Origin: Gemmatimonadota bacterium
Lineage (GTDB): Bacteria; Gemmatimonadota; Gemmatimonadetes; Longimicrobiales; Gaopeijiaceae
Length of the DNA stretch: 64,000 nucleotides
Reading direction: 5' to 3'
NCBI GenBank assembly: GCA_022823365.1
Contig: JAJDXG010000056.1
Coordinates: 62,001-126,000, forward strand
A model generated the notes under the pieces. It worked only from the letters and a program-made list of their open reading frames with translations, did no database searches and was not told the origin of the DNA. Shown piece by piece: positions 16,443 through 25,354 of the stretch (position 1 is its first letter; each line of letters starts with the position of its first letter). Made by a program: the position numbers and the translations under genes.

Positions 16443-18218
16443 ATGAAAGCAGCACGCAAGCGAATCCGGCTGCACGCGGTGGGTGTCGCCCTGTGCGGCG
16501 CGCTCCTCGTGGCCGCCTGCGAGACCGACAACATTACCGACCTGACCGACGAGCGGCCGGTGCTCAAGATGACGATCGCGCCGGGGGATGCGGTGTTCCC
16601 CTCGGGCTCGGTCGCGCTCTCGAAGGCGGTCGTCTCCGGGTTCGATTTCTCGGTTCCGGACGGGTTCGACCGGGGGACGGGGGCGGGGGGGTTCTTCGGC
16701 CCCGTCGCCACCCCCATAGGTACCGCTCCAGCGGTGGACCTGGGGGGTTCGGTGCGTAATTCCTCCCAGGATCCCCGGCTGCCGGCCCTGCGAGAGGGCT
16801 CTGCGGCGTTGGGTACCCACTTCGGCCTGTTCGAACTGACCCTCTTTCTTCAGAACGGAGCTCCGGTAGGTTACTGGGATCTCTTCGGCGAGGTGCAGGG
16901 GCTCGAGCCCTCTACGGCCTATACGGTCGTGCTGGCCCGCATGACGCTGCAGGTGAACGGCGAGTTGGACCAGCATCAGGTTCTGACCGGGAACCCGGTC
17001 GACGAGCCGGACGAGTTGTCCTTCGCATCCGGCGAAACCGTCATCTACGGAGACGTCGCCTGCGATTTCGACCTGCAGGCTGGAATCACCCCGATCAGGG
17101 CCGAGATGAACCCGGTTGGCCTTGGTGTCGTCGAGACGAACGGGGCGGGCACCGGCGCTTTCGACTGCGTGCTGAGGGCCGTTCCCGGTGACATGTGGCC
17201 CGGACGAGCGGAGGGGGCCAACCTGTCGACGGCGGACGATTTCACGGCGGCGAATACGCCTTTCGGTTCCAACGAGACCGGCGCCATGGTTGGCCCCGGC
17301 CAGTTCAACTACCTGCTCCTGTACGAGGGAGCTCCGAGCGGGGGCGCCCTTCCGGCCGGCAGCCCCACCGTGCGCATGCAGTTGGGTCCCGACGTCGACG
17401 CCGACGGAAACGTCATCAACAACGCCATGGCGCCCTTCCCGGCCGGTGTAGTGCCCAACGCACCGGAGCTCTCCGGGGGAGCCAACTCCTTTGCCGCGCC
17501 GGGCCAGATCGACGTCACGCTGGAAGGCTTCTCGCCGCTCTCCGGCGGTTCGTACCAGCTTTGGCTGTACGACGCGGGCTCGGGTTCCTACTCCGCCGCG
17601 GACGCCACGTTCTACCCCGCGATGGACATGGACATGATGATGATGGGTTCCACCTTCTCGCCATCGTCGTCGGAGGACGTGTACCACGCCAAGATGGAAG
17701 TGTCGATGGATCAGAACTTCGGCGAGTTCACACACGTGGCGGTGAGCGCCGAGTCCGGGCAGGCGAGTTCGCCGACCGGGGGGCCCTTCCTGTTCCAGGA
17801 GTACCTGACCTCCGACAACCTCATGCAGCAGGGGGCCATGACGTTCGGCCACCTGGGTTCGGATGGGGAAATAGACCCCTTCTTCGGTGGTGGCTCGGGC
17901 TCCGGGTCGTTCTACGAGAGCTCGCTGCTGGTAGAACTCAACCGGCTGCCGGCGCCACCTCCGGGAATGCACTACCAGAGCTACCTCGCCGCCGTCTCGC
18001 CCACGGGCGTCGGCACTTCGTCCCGTGGCAACACGATCACGCTGGATGCCCGCGGAAACGGGATGGATCGGCTGGAAGCGGCGCAGGTCGGCGATTTCGC
18101 GTCTTTCACCCACTATCTGGTGGTGCTGGAGCCGGACGGCATCACGTCCATTACCGAGATGTGGGTGCAGCAGAGCGACGACTACAGGAACAAGTTCAAG
18201 GAGTTCTTCGGAGGCTGA
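16443..18218 (+). CDS. Lipoprotein with repeated beta-sandwich segments, function unknown
   Basis: Exported lipoprotein of 591 residues: a basic N-terminus, hydrophobic stretch and lipobox LLVAAC with acylated Cys26. At least three segments look alike: VQGLEPSTAYTVVLARM, LEGFSPLSGGSYQLWLYDAG and LNRLPAPPPGMHYQSYLAA. They resemble the beta-sandwich of the anti-sigma-K (RskA) C-terminal domain, which is common in extracytoplasmic proteins; I infer this by eye only. A methionine and aspartate cluster (MDMDMMMMG, near residues 396-404) could bind metal. AGGAGG precedes the ATG. It is the last gene of the operon and is followed by a strong terminator. Confidence 0.75.
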   Translation: MKAARKRIRLHAVGVALCGALLVAACETDNITDLTDERPVLKMTIAPGDAVFPSGSVALSKAVVSGFDFSVPDGFDRGTGAGGFFGPVATPIGTAPAVDLGGSVRNSSQDPRLPALREGSAALGTHFGLFELTLFLQNGAPVGYWDLFGEVQGLEPSTAYTVVLARMTLQVNGELDQHQVLTGNPVDEPDELSFASGETVIYGDVACDFDLQAGITPIRAEMNPVGLGVVETNGAGTGAFDCVLRAVPGDMWPGRAEGANLSTADDFTAANTPFGSNETGAMVGPGQFNYLLLYEGAPSGGALPAGSPTVRMQLGPDVDADGNVINNAMAPFPAGVVPNAPELSGGANSFAAPGQIDVTLEGFSPLSGGSYQLWLYDAGSGSYSAADATFYPAMDMDMMMMGSTFSPSSSEDVYHAKMEVSMDQNFGEFTHVAVSAESGQASSPTGGPFLFQEYLTSDNLMQQGAMTFGHLGSDGEIDPFFGGGSGSGSFYESSLLVELNRLPAPPPGMHYQSYLAAVSPTGVGTSSRGNTITLDARGNGMDRLEAAQVGDFASFTHYLVVLEPDGITSITEMWVQQSDDYRNKFKEFFGG

Positions 18219-18245
18219 CGTCGGCGCCGGCATGCCGCGACAACC

Positions 18246-18282
18246 CGCGCCCGCCGCCTGCAGGGGTGGCGGGCGCGTTTGT
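18246..18282 (+). terminator. Intrinsic terminator of the surface operon
   Basis: A perfect 10-bp stem, CGCGCCCGCC (18246-18255) with GGCGGGCGCG (18268-18277), has a 12-base loop and is followed by TTTGTT. It lies 28 bases after the lipoprotein stop codon and closes the 7345-18218 gene cluster. Confidence 0.8.
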
Positions 18283-18375
18283 TGCATCGGGGATTCCCGG
18301 ACGGGAGCCGGTGCCCCCGGCACTTGCCCCGGGTGATAGATTCCCTGCGATGCGGCAACTGGTGGAGTCCTGGAG

Positions 18376-18750
18376 ATGAAAACATTTTCCGTCCGCGTGG
18401 AAAAACCCTGGGGCTACGAACTCATCTGGGCGCACACGGGACGCTACGTGGGCAAGATCCTGCATGTGAACGCGGGCGAGGCGCTTTCGCTGCAGTACCA
18501 TCGTGAAAAGGATGAGACCCTGTACATGCTGGCCGGATCGATGCGGCTTTGGCTGGGTCCCGCGCGGGATGAACTGGAGGAGCGGATGATGAGGGAGGGG
18601 GATGCGGTGCGCATCCTTCCCGGAACCGTGCACCGCATGGAGGCGGTGACGGACGTGGACATCCTGGAGGCGTCGACACCCGAACTGGACGACGTGGTCC
18701 GGCTCGAGGATCGTTACGGGCGCGCGGGGAGTTCCGGGCGACGGGGATGA
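18376..18750 (+). CDS. Cupin protein, mannose-6-phosphate isomerase type II-like
   Basis: Single-domain cupin of 124 residues. It follows the pattern of the C-terminal isomerase half of GDP-mannose pyrophosphorylase/phosphomannose isomerases: KPWGYELIWA, then the metal-binding GEALSLQYHREKDETLYMLAG with two His and one Glu, and LPGTVHRMEA with the last His. The ending STPELDDVVRLEDRYGR is typical of this group. A standalone cupin of this kind may isomerise or bind a sugar phosphate; the substrate is not evident. Its stop overlaps the next start as ATGA, so it is coupled to the lipoprotein gene and, through that, to aroB. Confidence 0.8.
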   Translation: MKTFSVRVEKPWGYELIWAHTGRYVGKILHVNAGEALSLQYHREKDETLYMLAGSMRLWLGPARDELEERMMREGDAVRILPGTVHRMEAVTDVDILEASTPELDDVVRLEDRYGRAGSSGRRG

Positions 18751-20000
18751 GGCCGGGCATCCACGGGCTGCTCGACGCTGCTGCGTCGCCCGAACGGTGG
18801 TCGGTGCTCTTGCTGGTCATCCTCCTGCCCAGCGTTGCGTGCAGCCAGCAGTCGCCCACCAGCGGATTGGTCGTTTCGTCGGATGCCGCCCTTCAGGAGA
18901 CGGCCAACGCGCTGCTCGAGGACATCAGCGAGCGCTCGGGGTTCAGCTTTACCAGGCCGGTGCGCGTCGAGTGGCGAAGCGAGGAGGAACTGGTCCGGTA
19001 TCTGACCTTCAAGCTCGATGAGGAGTTCCAGGAAGGAGAAGTGGAGCGCATCCGCGACAGCTACGCGCTTCTGGGGCTCGTGCCGGAAACACTCGATCTG
19101 GGCGCGCTCTTCCTCGCGCTGTATACCGAGCAGGTCGGCGGCTTCTACGATCCCGACTCGGTGGCGCTGTACGTGAGGTCGGGCCAGGACGAGGCAACGG
19201 TCGAAAGCGTGCTGGTCCACGAACTCGTGCACGCCGCTCAGGACCAGGCCGTAGACCTCGACGCGCTGACCGAGCGCGGGCGCGGCAACGACCGCCAGAC
19301 CGCCGCCCAGGCGGCGGTCGAGGGCCACGCCACCCTGGTGATGCTCGAGTACGCGCTCGCGAAGCAGCAGGGATCGGAGGTCGACCTGGTGGCGATCCCC
19401 AACTTCGTCGATCTGATGGGCCCGTCGCTGGCGGCGGCCGCGAGTTCTTCACCGGTCCTGAGCACCGCTCCCGGAATCGTGCGCGAGTCGCTCATCTTTC
19501 CCTACGTGCAGGGAACCGAGTATGTCCGCGTGCTGTGGCAGCGGCGCCCGGGCCGGCCGCCTCCCTTCGGAGAGCTGCTTCCTCACTCCACCGAGCAGGT
19601 GCTGGAACCGGAGCGGGCATTCGGGCCTGAACCGGATGCCCCGCTTGGCATCGAGTTCTCCGGCGGCGGTGCTTCCGTGACCTACACGAACTCGCTCGGG
19701 GTGGCGGAGATCAGGATTCTCTTCGAGGAGGTCGCGGGGGATGGGCGGCCGATACCGGGCTGGGAAGGCGACCAGTTTGCCCTGGTGGAAGGAGACGACG
19801 GCAGCCGGGGGCTGGTGTGGTGGTCGGTCTGGGAGGACGAAGCGGCGCGCGACGCGTTCGTGTCCCGCGGCCAGGCGGTGGCCGCGGCGCTGACCGATGC
19901 AACCCTCGAGCCCGGCATGCTGGATGGGTGGCCGGCGGCGGTTCTGACGGTTGGCGCGGTACCCGCTCAGCCGTTGGCGAGGATCGTGGGGGGCGCATGA
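18747..20000 (+). CDS. Zincin-like putative metalloprotease, lipoprotein
   Basis: A 417-residue exported protein with a hydrophobic N-terminal segment and lipobox PSVAC (Cys32). The zincin motif HELVH is at residues 158-162, followed by AAQDQ. A downstream EGHAT at 192-196 would supply the third zinc ligand, Glu192, as in gluzincins. A metal-dependent peptidase acting in the periplasm or at the outer membrane is likely but unproven. The remaining C-terminal half has no recognised domain. The gene overlaps both neighbours by ATGA, placing it between a cupin and aroB, a surprising position for a peptidase. Confidence 0.7.
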   Translation: MRPGIHGLLDAAASPERWSVLLLVILLPSVACSQQSPTSGLVVSSDAALQETANALLEDISERSGFSFTRPVRVEWRSEEELVRYLTFKLDEEFQEGEVERIRDSYALLGLVPETLDLGALFLALYTEQVGGFYDPDSVALYVRSGQDEATVESVLVHELVHAAQDQAVDLDALTERGRGNDRQTAAQAAVEGHATLVMLEYALAKQQGSEVDLVAIPNFVDLMGPSLAAAASSSPVLSTAPGIVRESLIFPYVQGTEYVRVLWQRRPGRPPPFGELLPHSTEQVLEPERAFGPEPDAPLGIEFSGGGASVTYTNSLGVAEIRILFEEVAGDGRPIPGWEGDQFALVEGDDGSRGLVWWSVWEDEAARDAFVSRGQAVAAALTDATLEPGMLDGWPAAVLTVGAVPAQPLARIVGGA

Positions 20001-21115
20001 GTTCGCGCGCGTCCGCGGCGCACGCCGTGCCGGTGCGCACGAGGGGGGGGCGAGGGTATCCCGTGCTCGTGTCCCGCGGTCTGCGCCATGCGATGGCGGA
20101 GCTGCTCGCCGAGTACGCGCCCGCCCACCGCTACGCCGTGATCGCCGACTCCAACGTCGCCCGCCTGCACGGCGACGCTCTGCTGGGCGGACTGGCCGCG
20201 GGCGGGGCGGCGGCGGAACTGTTCACCTTTCCCGCGGGGGAAGAGAACAAGATCCGCCGGAGCTGGTCGCGCCTCTCCGACGAGCTGCTGGCCGCCGGAT
20301 TCGGACGCGACGGCTGCGTGGTGGCGCTCGGGGGCGGGGTGACGGGCGACCTCGCCGGCTTCGTGGCCGCGACCCTGCTGCGGGGCATCCCGGTGGTGCA
20401 GGTGCCGACCAGTCTGGTCGCCATGGTGGACGCCTCGGTGGGGGGCAAGACGGGGGTGGACACCCGGGCCGGCAAGAACCTGATCGGGGCCTTTCACCCG
20501 CCGCGGGTGGTGGTTGCCGATCCCGACTACCTGGGCACGCTTCCTGCGGCGGAGCGCGCCCAGGGGCTCGCCGAGGCGGTCAAGCACGGGGCGATCCTGG
20601 ACGAGGACTACTTCGAGGAGGTGGCGCGCTCCGCCGCGGGCGTGCTGGCGGGAGACGGCGCCGCCATGGAGGCGGTGGTGCGCCGGTCGGTGGAGCTCAA
20701 GGCCCGCGTCGTCAGCGCCGACGAACGGGAAGGGGGGCTCAGGCAGCTGCTCAATTTCGGGCACACCCTCGGACACGCGCTCGAGGCGGAATCGGGCTAC
20801 ACCCTCCCGCACGGTTCCTCCGTCTCGCTCGGCATGATTCTGGAGGCGCGGGCTGGCGGGCGCATCGGGCGGACCGCGCCGGGTACCGCCGACCGGCTGC
20901 GCGAGGCGCTCGACGCCTGCGGCCTCCCCACGGTCCTTCCCCAGGGCACGGATGCGGACGCCGTGCTGGCGCGCACTCGCACCGACAAGAAGAAGCGCGC
21001 CGGGTCCGTCGCCTACGTCCTCCTGGACCGCATCGGACGAGTGGAAGGTACAGGGGGCTGGACGCACGCCGTGCCCGATGAAACCGTGCTGGCCGTACTG
21101 AGTGAGGCAGGATGA
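19997..21115 (+). CDS. aroB: 3-dehydroquinate synthase
   Basis: Second step of the shikimate pathway, converting DAHP to 3-dehydroquinate with NAD+ and a divalent metal in the cytoplasm. Family motifs: the NAD-binding GGGVTGDLAGFVAATLLRG, PTSLVAMVDASVGGKTGVD, GKNLIGAFHPP, LAEAVKHGAI with the metal-binding Glu, and NFGHTLGHALE with metal-binding histidines. At 372 residues the length is normal. ATG 19997 overlaps the preceding stop (ATGA) and is chosen over an upstream open extension inside that gene. Confidence 0.95.
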   Translation: MSSRASAAHAVPVRTRGGRGYPVLVSRGLRHAMAELLAEYAPAHRYAVIADSNVARLHGDALLGGLAAGGAAAELFTFPAGEENKIRRSWSRLSDELLAAGFGRDGCVVALGGGVTGDLAGFVAATLLRGIPVVQVPTSLVAMVDASVGGKTGVDTRAGKNLIGAFHPPRVVVADPDYLGTLPAAERAQGLAEAVKHGAILDEDYFEEVARSAAGVLAGDGAAMEAVVRRSVELKARVVSADEREGGLRQLLNFGHTLGHALEAESGYTLPHGSSVSLGMILEARAGGRIGRTAPGTADRLREALDACGLPTVLPQGTDADAVLARTRTDKKKRAGSVAYVLLDRIGRVEGTGGWTHAVPDETVLAVLSEAG

Positions 21116-21138
21116 TTCTCCCGACAGGCATCCGCTGA

Positions 21139-22758
21139 ATGGCCGACGCCGCCGACCGCACTCCTTCGGCGCAAGGTCCGCCGCCCTCCACCGCCGCCGC
21201 ATTACTGACAGCGGCCGCCGCCGCCGATCCTGGCCGGCCGTTTCTGCTGTCCGGCGACGGCATGATGACCTACGCACGGGTCGAGAGCCAGGCCCGTGAC
21301 CTGGCGGCATCCCTCCACCACCTGGGCATCGAGCGGGGCGAGCGTCTCGCGGTCCTGCTGCCCGCCTGCCCCGAGTTCATCGTGGCGGTTTTCGCGGCGG
21401 CCAGACTCGGGATCGTCGTGGTACCCCTGAATCCCCGTCTCCCGCCGCTGGAGCTGCGCTACCGCCTCCGTCACTCGCAGGCCGTGGCCGCAGTGACGCC
21501 CGAGATGTTCGAGGGGATCGACTACCTGCAGTTCGCCGAGGACGTGTTGGAGGAGCTGCCGGAATTGGGCTACGTGATCACAGTCGGCGAAGAGGATCTC
21601 TGGTACGACGACCAGATCTACCAGTTTGAAGACCTGGTCTCGGCGGGACGGGGAAAGAAGTGTCCGCGTCCGGACGTCGCCCCGGACGACCTCTTCGCGC
21701 TTCTCTACACCGCCGGAACCACCGGAAAGCCGAAGGGCGTGGAGCTGACCCACGGCAACCTGGCGGTACCCGCGCGCCAGACCGTCGCGGAGCTTAGCGT
21801 AACTTCCACGGACCGCGTCATCGGGGCCAGCGACATCTTTCACGCCTTTGCGCTCGGTCCCGCCATCCTCGGCACCGCGAGCACGGGTGCGTCGATCGTG
21901 CTGCAGGAGAGCTTCGACGGCGATGAGGCGCTGGATCTGATCGAACGCCACGGCGTCACGGTGCACTACGGGGTGCCCACGCACTTCCTGACGGAGCTGT
22001 ACGCGCAGCGGCGTATGCCGCGCGACCTCTCGAGCCTGCGCGGCGGGATCGTCACCGGGGGTCCCATCGGGGATCCCGCGCTGCGCCATGTGCGCGAGGA
22101 GCTCTGCCCGAACCTGCAGGTGGCATATTCACTCACCGAGGCAGGATCCGTCCTCTCCATGACTCGCGCCGAGGATCCTCCCGAAAAGCAGCGCTTCACC
22201 GTGGGACAGCCGCTGAGCGACGTCTCCGTGCGCGTGTGCGACGGCGACGGATCCGTGCTCCCGGTCGAGAGCCTGGGGGAGATCCGGGTTCGCGGCCCGG
22301 GCGTGATGCGCGGATACTACCGACAGCCCGACAACACCCGCCGGCACTTCGACGCCGACCGGTTCCTGCACACCGGCGACATGGGCATCGTGGACGAAGA
22401 CGGCTACCTGCATTTGGTAGGTCGCCAGGGTGATGTTATCATCAAGGCTGGATTCGATGTGTATCCCCGGGAAGTCGAGAACAGAATCGCGACCCACCCG
22501 GCGGTGCGGGACGTAGTGGTGGTGGGCCTGCCCGACGAACTCCTGGGCGAGGCCGTCTGCGCCTGCGTGCACATGATCGAAGGGGCCATGGTCTCGGCGG
22601 AGGATTTGAGAGCGTGGTGCCGCCCCTCGCTGGCCACCTACAAGGTGCCCGATCGGGTCCACTTTTTTGACGAGTTCCCGGCGACGGCGGCCGGGAAGGT
22701 CGGACGCGGAGAACTGGCTCGCCTGTTGCGGGCCGAGGTCCTGCACCGACACGGCTAG
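21139..22758 (+). CDS. AMP-binding acyl-CoA synthetase/ligase
   Basis: ANL-superfamily enzyme that activates a carboxylic acid with ATP and transfers it to CoA. The 539-residue chain has the P-loop-like motif [16 protein letters not shown] near residue 195, the adenylate-binding YSLTEAG near 332, TGDMGIVDEDGYLHLVGR near 413 and the C-terminal catalytic lysine in TAAGKVGRGEL near 518. The layout is that of long- or medium-chain fatty-acid or aryl acid ligases; the acid cannot be named. Starts 23 bases after aroB in the same direction. Confidence 0.88.
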   Translation: MADAADRTPSAQGPPPSTAAALLTAAAAADPGRPFLLSGDGMMTYARVESQARDLAASLHHLGIERGERLAVLLPACPEFIVAVFAAARLGIVVVPLNPRLPPLELRYRLRHSQAVAAVTPEMFEGIDYLQFAEDVLEELPELGYVITVGEEDLWYDDQIYQFEDLVSAGRGKKCPRPDVAPDDLFALLYTAGTTGKPKGVELTHGNLAVPARQTVAELSVTSTDRVIGASDIFHAFALGPAILGTASTGASIVLQESFDGDEALDLIERHGVTVHYGVPTHFLTELYAQRRMPRDLSSLRGGIVTGGPIGDPALRHVREELCPNLQVAYSLTEAGSVLSMTRAEDPPEKQRFTVGQPLSDVSVRVCDGDGSVLPVESLGEIRVRGPGVMRGYYRQPDNTRRHFDADRFLHTGDMGIVDEDGYLHLVGRQGDVIIKAGFDVYPREVENRIATHPAVRDVVVVGLPDELLGEAVCACVHMIEGAMVSAEDLRAWCRPSLATYKVPDRVHFFDEFPATAAGKVGRGELARLLRAEVLHRHG

Positions 22759-22872
22759 GTCCCTGGCTTCCCAGCCCCGCTCCACGACCGATCGCGGCGT
22801 GCGCCGCCGGAGAGAGGGTGGACCGGAGAGGGAAGCTCGGCGGCCGGAACTTCGGTTGCGAGAGAACATCGG

Positions 22873-24717
22873 ATGATCAATCACTTCACGCGCGCCCCTC
22901 ACGTCGAAGGGGCGGGCCCGATCCTGTCTTCCGCGCCCAACGCGGCGCTGCTCATCGACTTCGACAACGTGACGATGGGCATCCGGAGCGATCTTTCCAA
23001 AGAGATCAAGACGCTCCTCAACTCCGACATCATCAAGGGCAAGGTCACCGTCCAGCGGGCGTACGCCGACTGGCGGCGGTATCCCCAGTACATCGTGCCG
23101 CTCTCGGAGGCGTCGGTCGACCTGATTTTCGCTCCCGCCTACGGCAGTTCGAAGAAGAACGCCACCGATATCCGCATGGCCATCGACGGCATGGAGCTGG
23201 TCTTCATTCGTCCGGAAATCGGAACCTACATTCTCCTCACGGGCGACAGCGATTTTTCCAGTCTGGTCCTGAAACTCAAGGAGTACGGCAAGTATGTGAT
23301 CGGGGTCGGGATCCAGGAATCGAGTTCCGACATCCTGGTCCAGAACTGCGACGAATACTACTCGTACTCGTCCATCGCCGGTCTCCAGAAGGCCTCCGTC
23401 GGGGACAAGGGCAAGTCGGTGGACCCCTGGCATCTCGTCAGTGAGGCATCGAAGAAGATGATCGAGCGCGGCGACGTGATGCGCTCGGACAGGCTCAAGC
23501 AAGTGATGCTGGAGATGAGCCCGGGCTTCGAGGAATCCAGGTACGGGTTCAGCAAGTTCAGCAGATTCCTTGCCGAAGCTGCCGGCCGCGGCCTCGTGCG
23601 CCTGCGCAAGCTGGAGAACGGACAGCACGAGATCCTGGCCGCAGGGGGGCGTCAGCGAGATGCCGCGGCCACCCGCGCCCCTCAACAGCCGGGCGCGCGC
23701 AGCCGGGCGGGGGCGCCCGGTGGTCCGGAACGCGGGCGGGCGGCTGCAGCCTCCGGCGAAGCGGAATCCCCGAAGAGCGAGCCGCGCCGCGAGAGCGCGT
23801 CCGGAAACGGTACTCCGAGCACGGACCCGCTGGCCGACGCGTACGAACTCCTGCGCCGGGCGCTGGCGGAAATCAGCCCCGACAACAGCTGGACACGGGA
23901 TTCGGATGTGAAGCGCCGCATGCTGGATCTCGACCGGAAGTTCGATGAGACCGGGCTCGGGTTCAGCAAGTTCAGCAAATTCCTGACGCAGGCCCACGAG
24001 CACGACATCGTGCGCATCCGCCGGAACGAAGCGGGCAACTTCGTCGTGCGGCTTCCGCGGTCGCACCGGGCGCGCAGGGGCGACGCTGCCTCCGCGGGAT
24101 CCCGGGAGGAGAGCGCAACGCCCGCCGGCGCGGATGGAGCGGCATCCGGCGCCTCGCCGACGGCTGCGGCCGGTACGCCGCGCGCGGCCCCCGAAGCGGG
24201 GGAAGGGGATGCCGCGTCCGCGGCGGTCGATGAGGCCGCACCTGCAGAGCCGGCGGAGGCGGCGGCGTCGCCCTCGGAGAAGAAGGGAGGGCGCCGCACA
24301 CCGCGTTCGCCCCGTCAGCGCATGTGGCGCCAGAGTCAGCGGGCCCGCGAGCGCGACAGGGATGAACGCGCCGCCGAGGACGGGCGTGCGGACGCGAAGC
24401 CCGCGTTCGATCCCGCCCGCCTCGGACTGCCCACGGACTCCAGCGCGGTGCAGCGTTACCTGGCCAACCGCTACCGGGGCGTGGGCGAAAAAACCGCGGA
24501 ACGCCTCATCGAGGCCTTCGGCGACCGGGTGTTCCACGTGCTGCACGACTCCCTGGACAAGGTAAACGGGGTGCTGCCGCGCAATCGGGCGGCCAAGCTC
24601 GCGGAAGCCTGGCAGGACGACTTCTCCCGCCGGTCCAGGGCGGAAGCGAAGGCCGACAGACAGGCAACCGCCACGGCGCGCCGGACCCGTCTGGGACGGC
24701 GCCGCGGGTCTTCCTGA
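22873..24717 (+). CDS. NYN-domain RNase-like protein with two OST-HTH/LOTUS domains and a C-terminal HhH domain
   Basis: A 614-residue cytoplasmic protein, probably acting on RNA. The N-terminal NYN/PIN-like nuclease domain (about residues 22-175) keeps its acidic residues: LLIDFDNV with Asp29 and Asp31, and TGDSDF with Asp125 and Asp127. Two OST-HTH/LOTUS modules follow, at about 185-255 and 317-395; both contain the near-identical core GFSKFSxFL. Between and after them run Ala/Gly/Arg-rich low-complexity linkers. The last part (about 525-585) reads [17 protein letters not shown] and continues as a tandem helix-hairpin-helix, like those in RecD2 and other DNA-binding proteins. LOTUS domains bind RNA or G-quadruplexes. 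This combination with an HhH tail is unusual. Confidence 0.85.
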   Translation: MINHFTRAPHVEGAGPILSSAPNAALLIDFDNVTMGIRSDLSKEIKTLLNSDIIKGKVTVQRAYADWRRYPQYIVPLSEASVDLIFAPAYGSSKKNATDIRMAIDGMELVFIRPEIGTYILLTGDSDFSSLVLKLKEYGKYVIGVGIQESSSDILVQNCDEYYSYSSIAGLQKASVGDKGKSVDPWHLVSEASKKMIERGDVMRSDRLKQVMLEMSPGFEESRYGFSKFSRFLAEAAGRGLVRLRKLENGQHEILAAGGRQRDAAATRAPQQPGARSRAGAPGGPERGRAAAASGEAESPKSEPRRESASGNGTPSTDPLADAYELLRRALAEISPDNSWTRDSDVKRRMLDLDRKFDETGLGFSKFSKFLTQAHEHDIVRIRRNEAGNFVVRLPRSHRARRGDAASAGSREESATPAGADGAASGASPTAAAGTPRAAPEAGEGDAASAAVDEAAPAEPAEAAASPSEKKGGRRTPRSPRQRMWRQSQRARERDRDERAAEDGRADAKPAFDPARLGLPTDSSAVQRYLANRYRGVGEKTAERLIEAFGDRVFHVLHDSLDKVNGVLPRNRAAKLAEAWQDDFSRRSRAEAKADRQATATARRTRLGRRRGSS

Positions 24718-24739
24718 CCGGGCACGCCCCGACGAGCGG

Positions 24740-25354
24740 ATGGTGACATCCCGTACTGCCGTGAACGGGGCGCTCGCCGGCCTCCTGTCGGGCGGCGCGC
24801 GCGCGGTGGCGCGCGACCTGCTCGGCTGGGAAGTGGAGTCGACCGTCGGCGGCTTGAGGACATCGGGCCGCATCGTGGAGGTGGAGGCCTATACCGGACC
24901 GGACGATCCGGCGTCCCACGCCGCCGAGCGCATCGGCCGCACCCGCCGCAACGCCTCCATGTTCGGTCCCGCCGGCATCGCCTACGTCTATCTCATCTAC
25001 GGCATGCACTGGTGCCTGAACGTCGTGACCGGCCGGGAAGACTATCCGGCCGCGGTGCTGGTGCGCGCGCTCGAGCCGGTGGCGGGTGAGGCCACCATGG
25101 CGGCGCGGCGGGGCCGGCACCGCGATCTGTGTTCCGGACCGGCGCGCCTCTGCCAGGCGCTGGGCGTCACCGGAGCGCTCGACGGGCACCCGCTCGACCG
25201 GGCGCCGCTTCGCCTCGTTCCGCAGAGGCCGGTTCCGGCAGGGAGCATCGCGCGGTCCCCGCGCATCGGCGTGACCCGGGCGCGCGAGCGCGAACTGCGT
25301 TTCTTCCTCCACGGCAATCCTCACGTTTCCAGGCGCACAGGCGGAACCCGATGA
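24740..25354 (+). CDS. 3-methyladenine DNA glycosylase, AAG/MPG family
   Basis: Removes alkylated and deaminated purines from DNA as the first step of base-excision repair. The 204-residue protein shows the AAG-family core: [19 protein letters not shown] with the catalytic Glu, [41 protein letters not shown], and [13 protein letters not shown]. The length is right for bacterial members. It follows the NYN-LOTUS gene by 22 bases and overlaps the antiporter start by ATGA. Confidence 0.93.
   Translation: MVTSRTAVNGALAGLLSGGARAVARDLLGWEVESTVGGLRTSGRIVEVEAYTGPDDPASHAAERIGRTRRNASMFGPAGIAYVYLIYGMHWCLNVVTGREDYPAAVLVRALEPVAGEATMAARRGRHRDLCSGPARLCQALGVTGALDGHPLDRAPLRLVPQRPVPAGSIARSPRIGVTRARERELRFFLHGNPHVSRRTGGTR

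Noticed and set aside
22129-24873. A 914-codon minus-strand open frame opposite the acyl-CoA synthetase and NYN-LOTUS genes
   Set aside because: Composition is Arg/Pro/His-rich without recognisable domains, as expected for the shadow of a high-GC gene; both plus-strand genes are clear.
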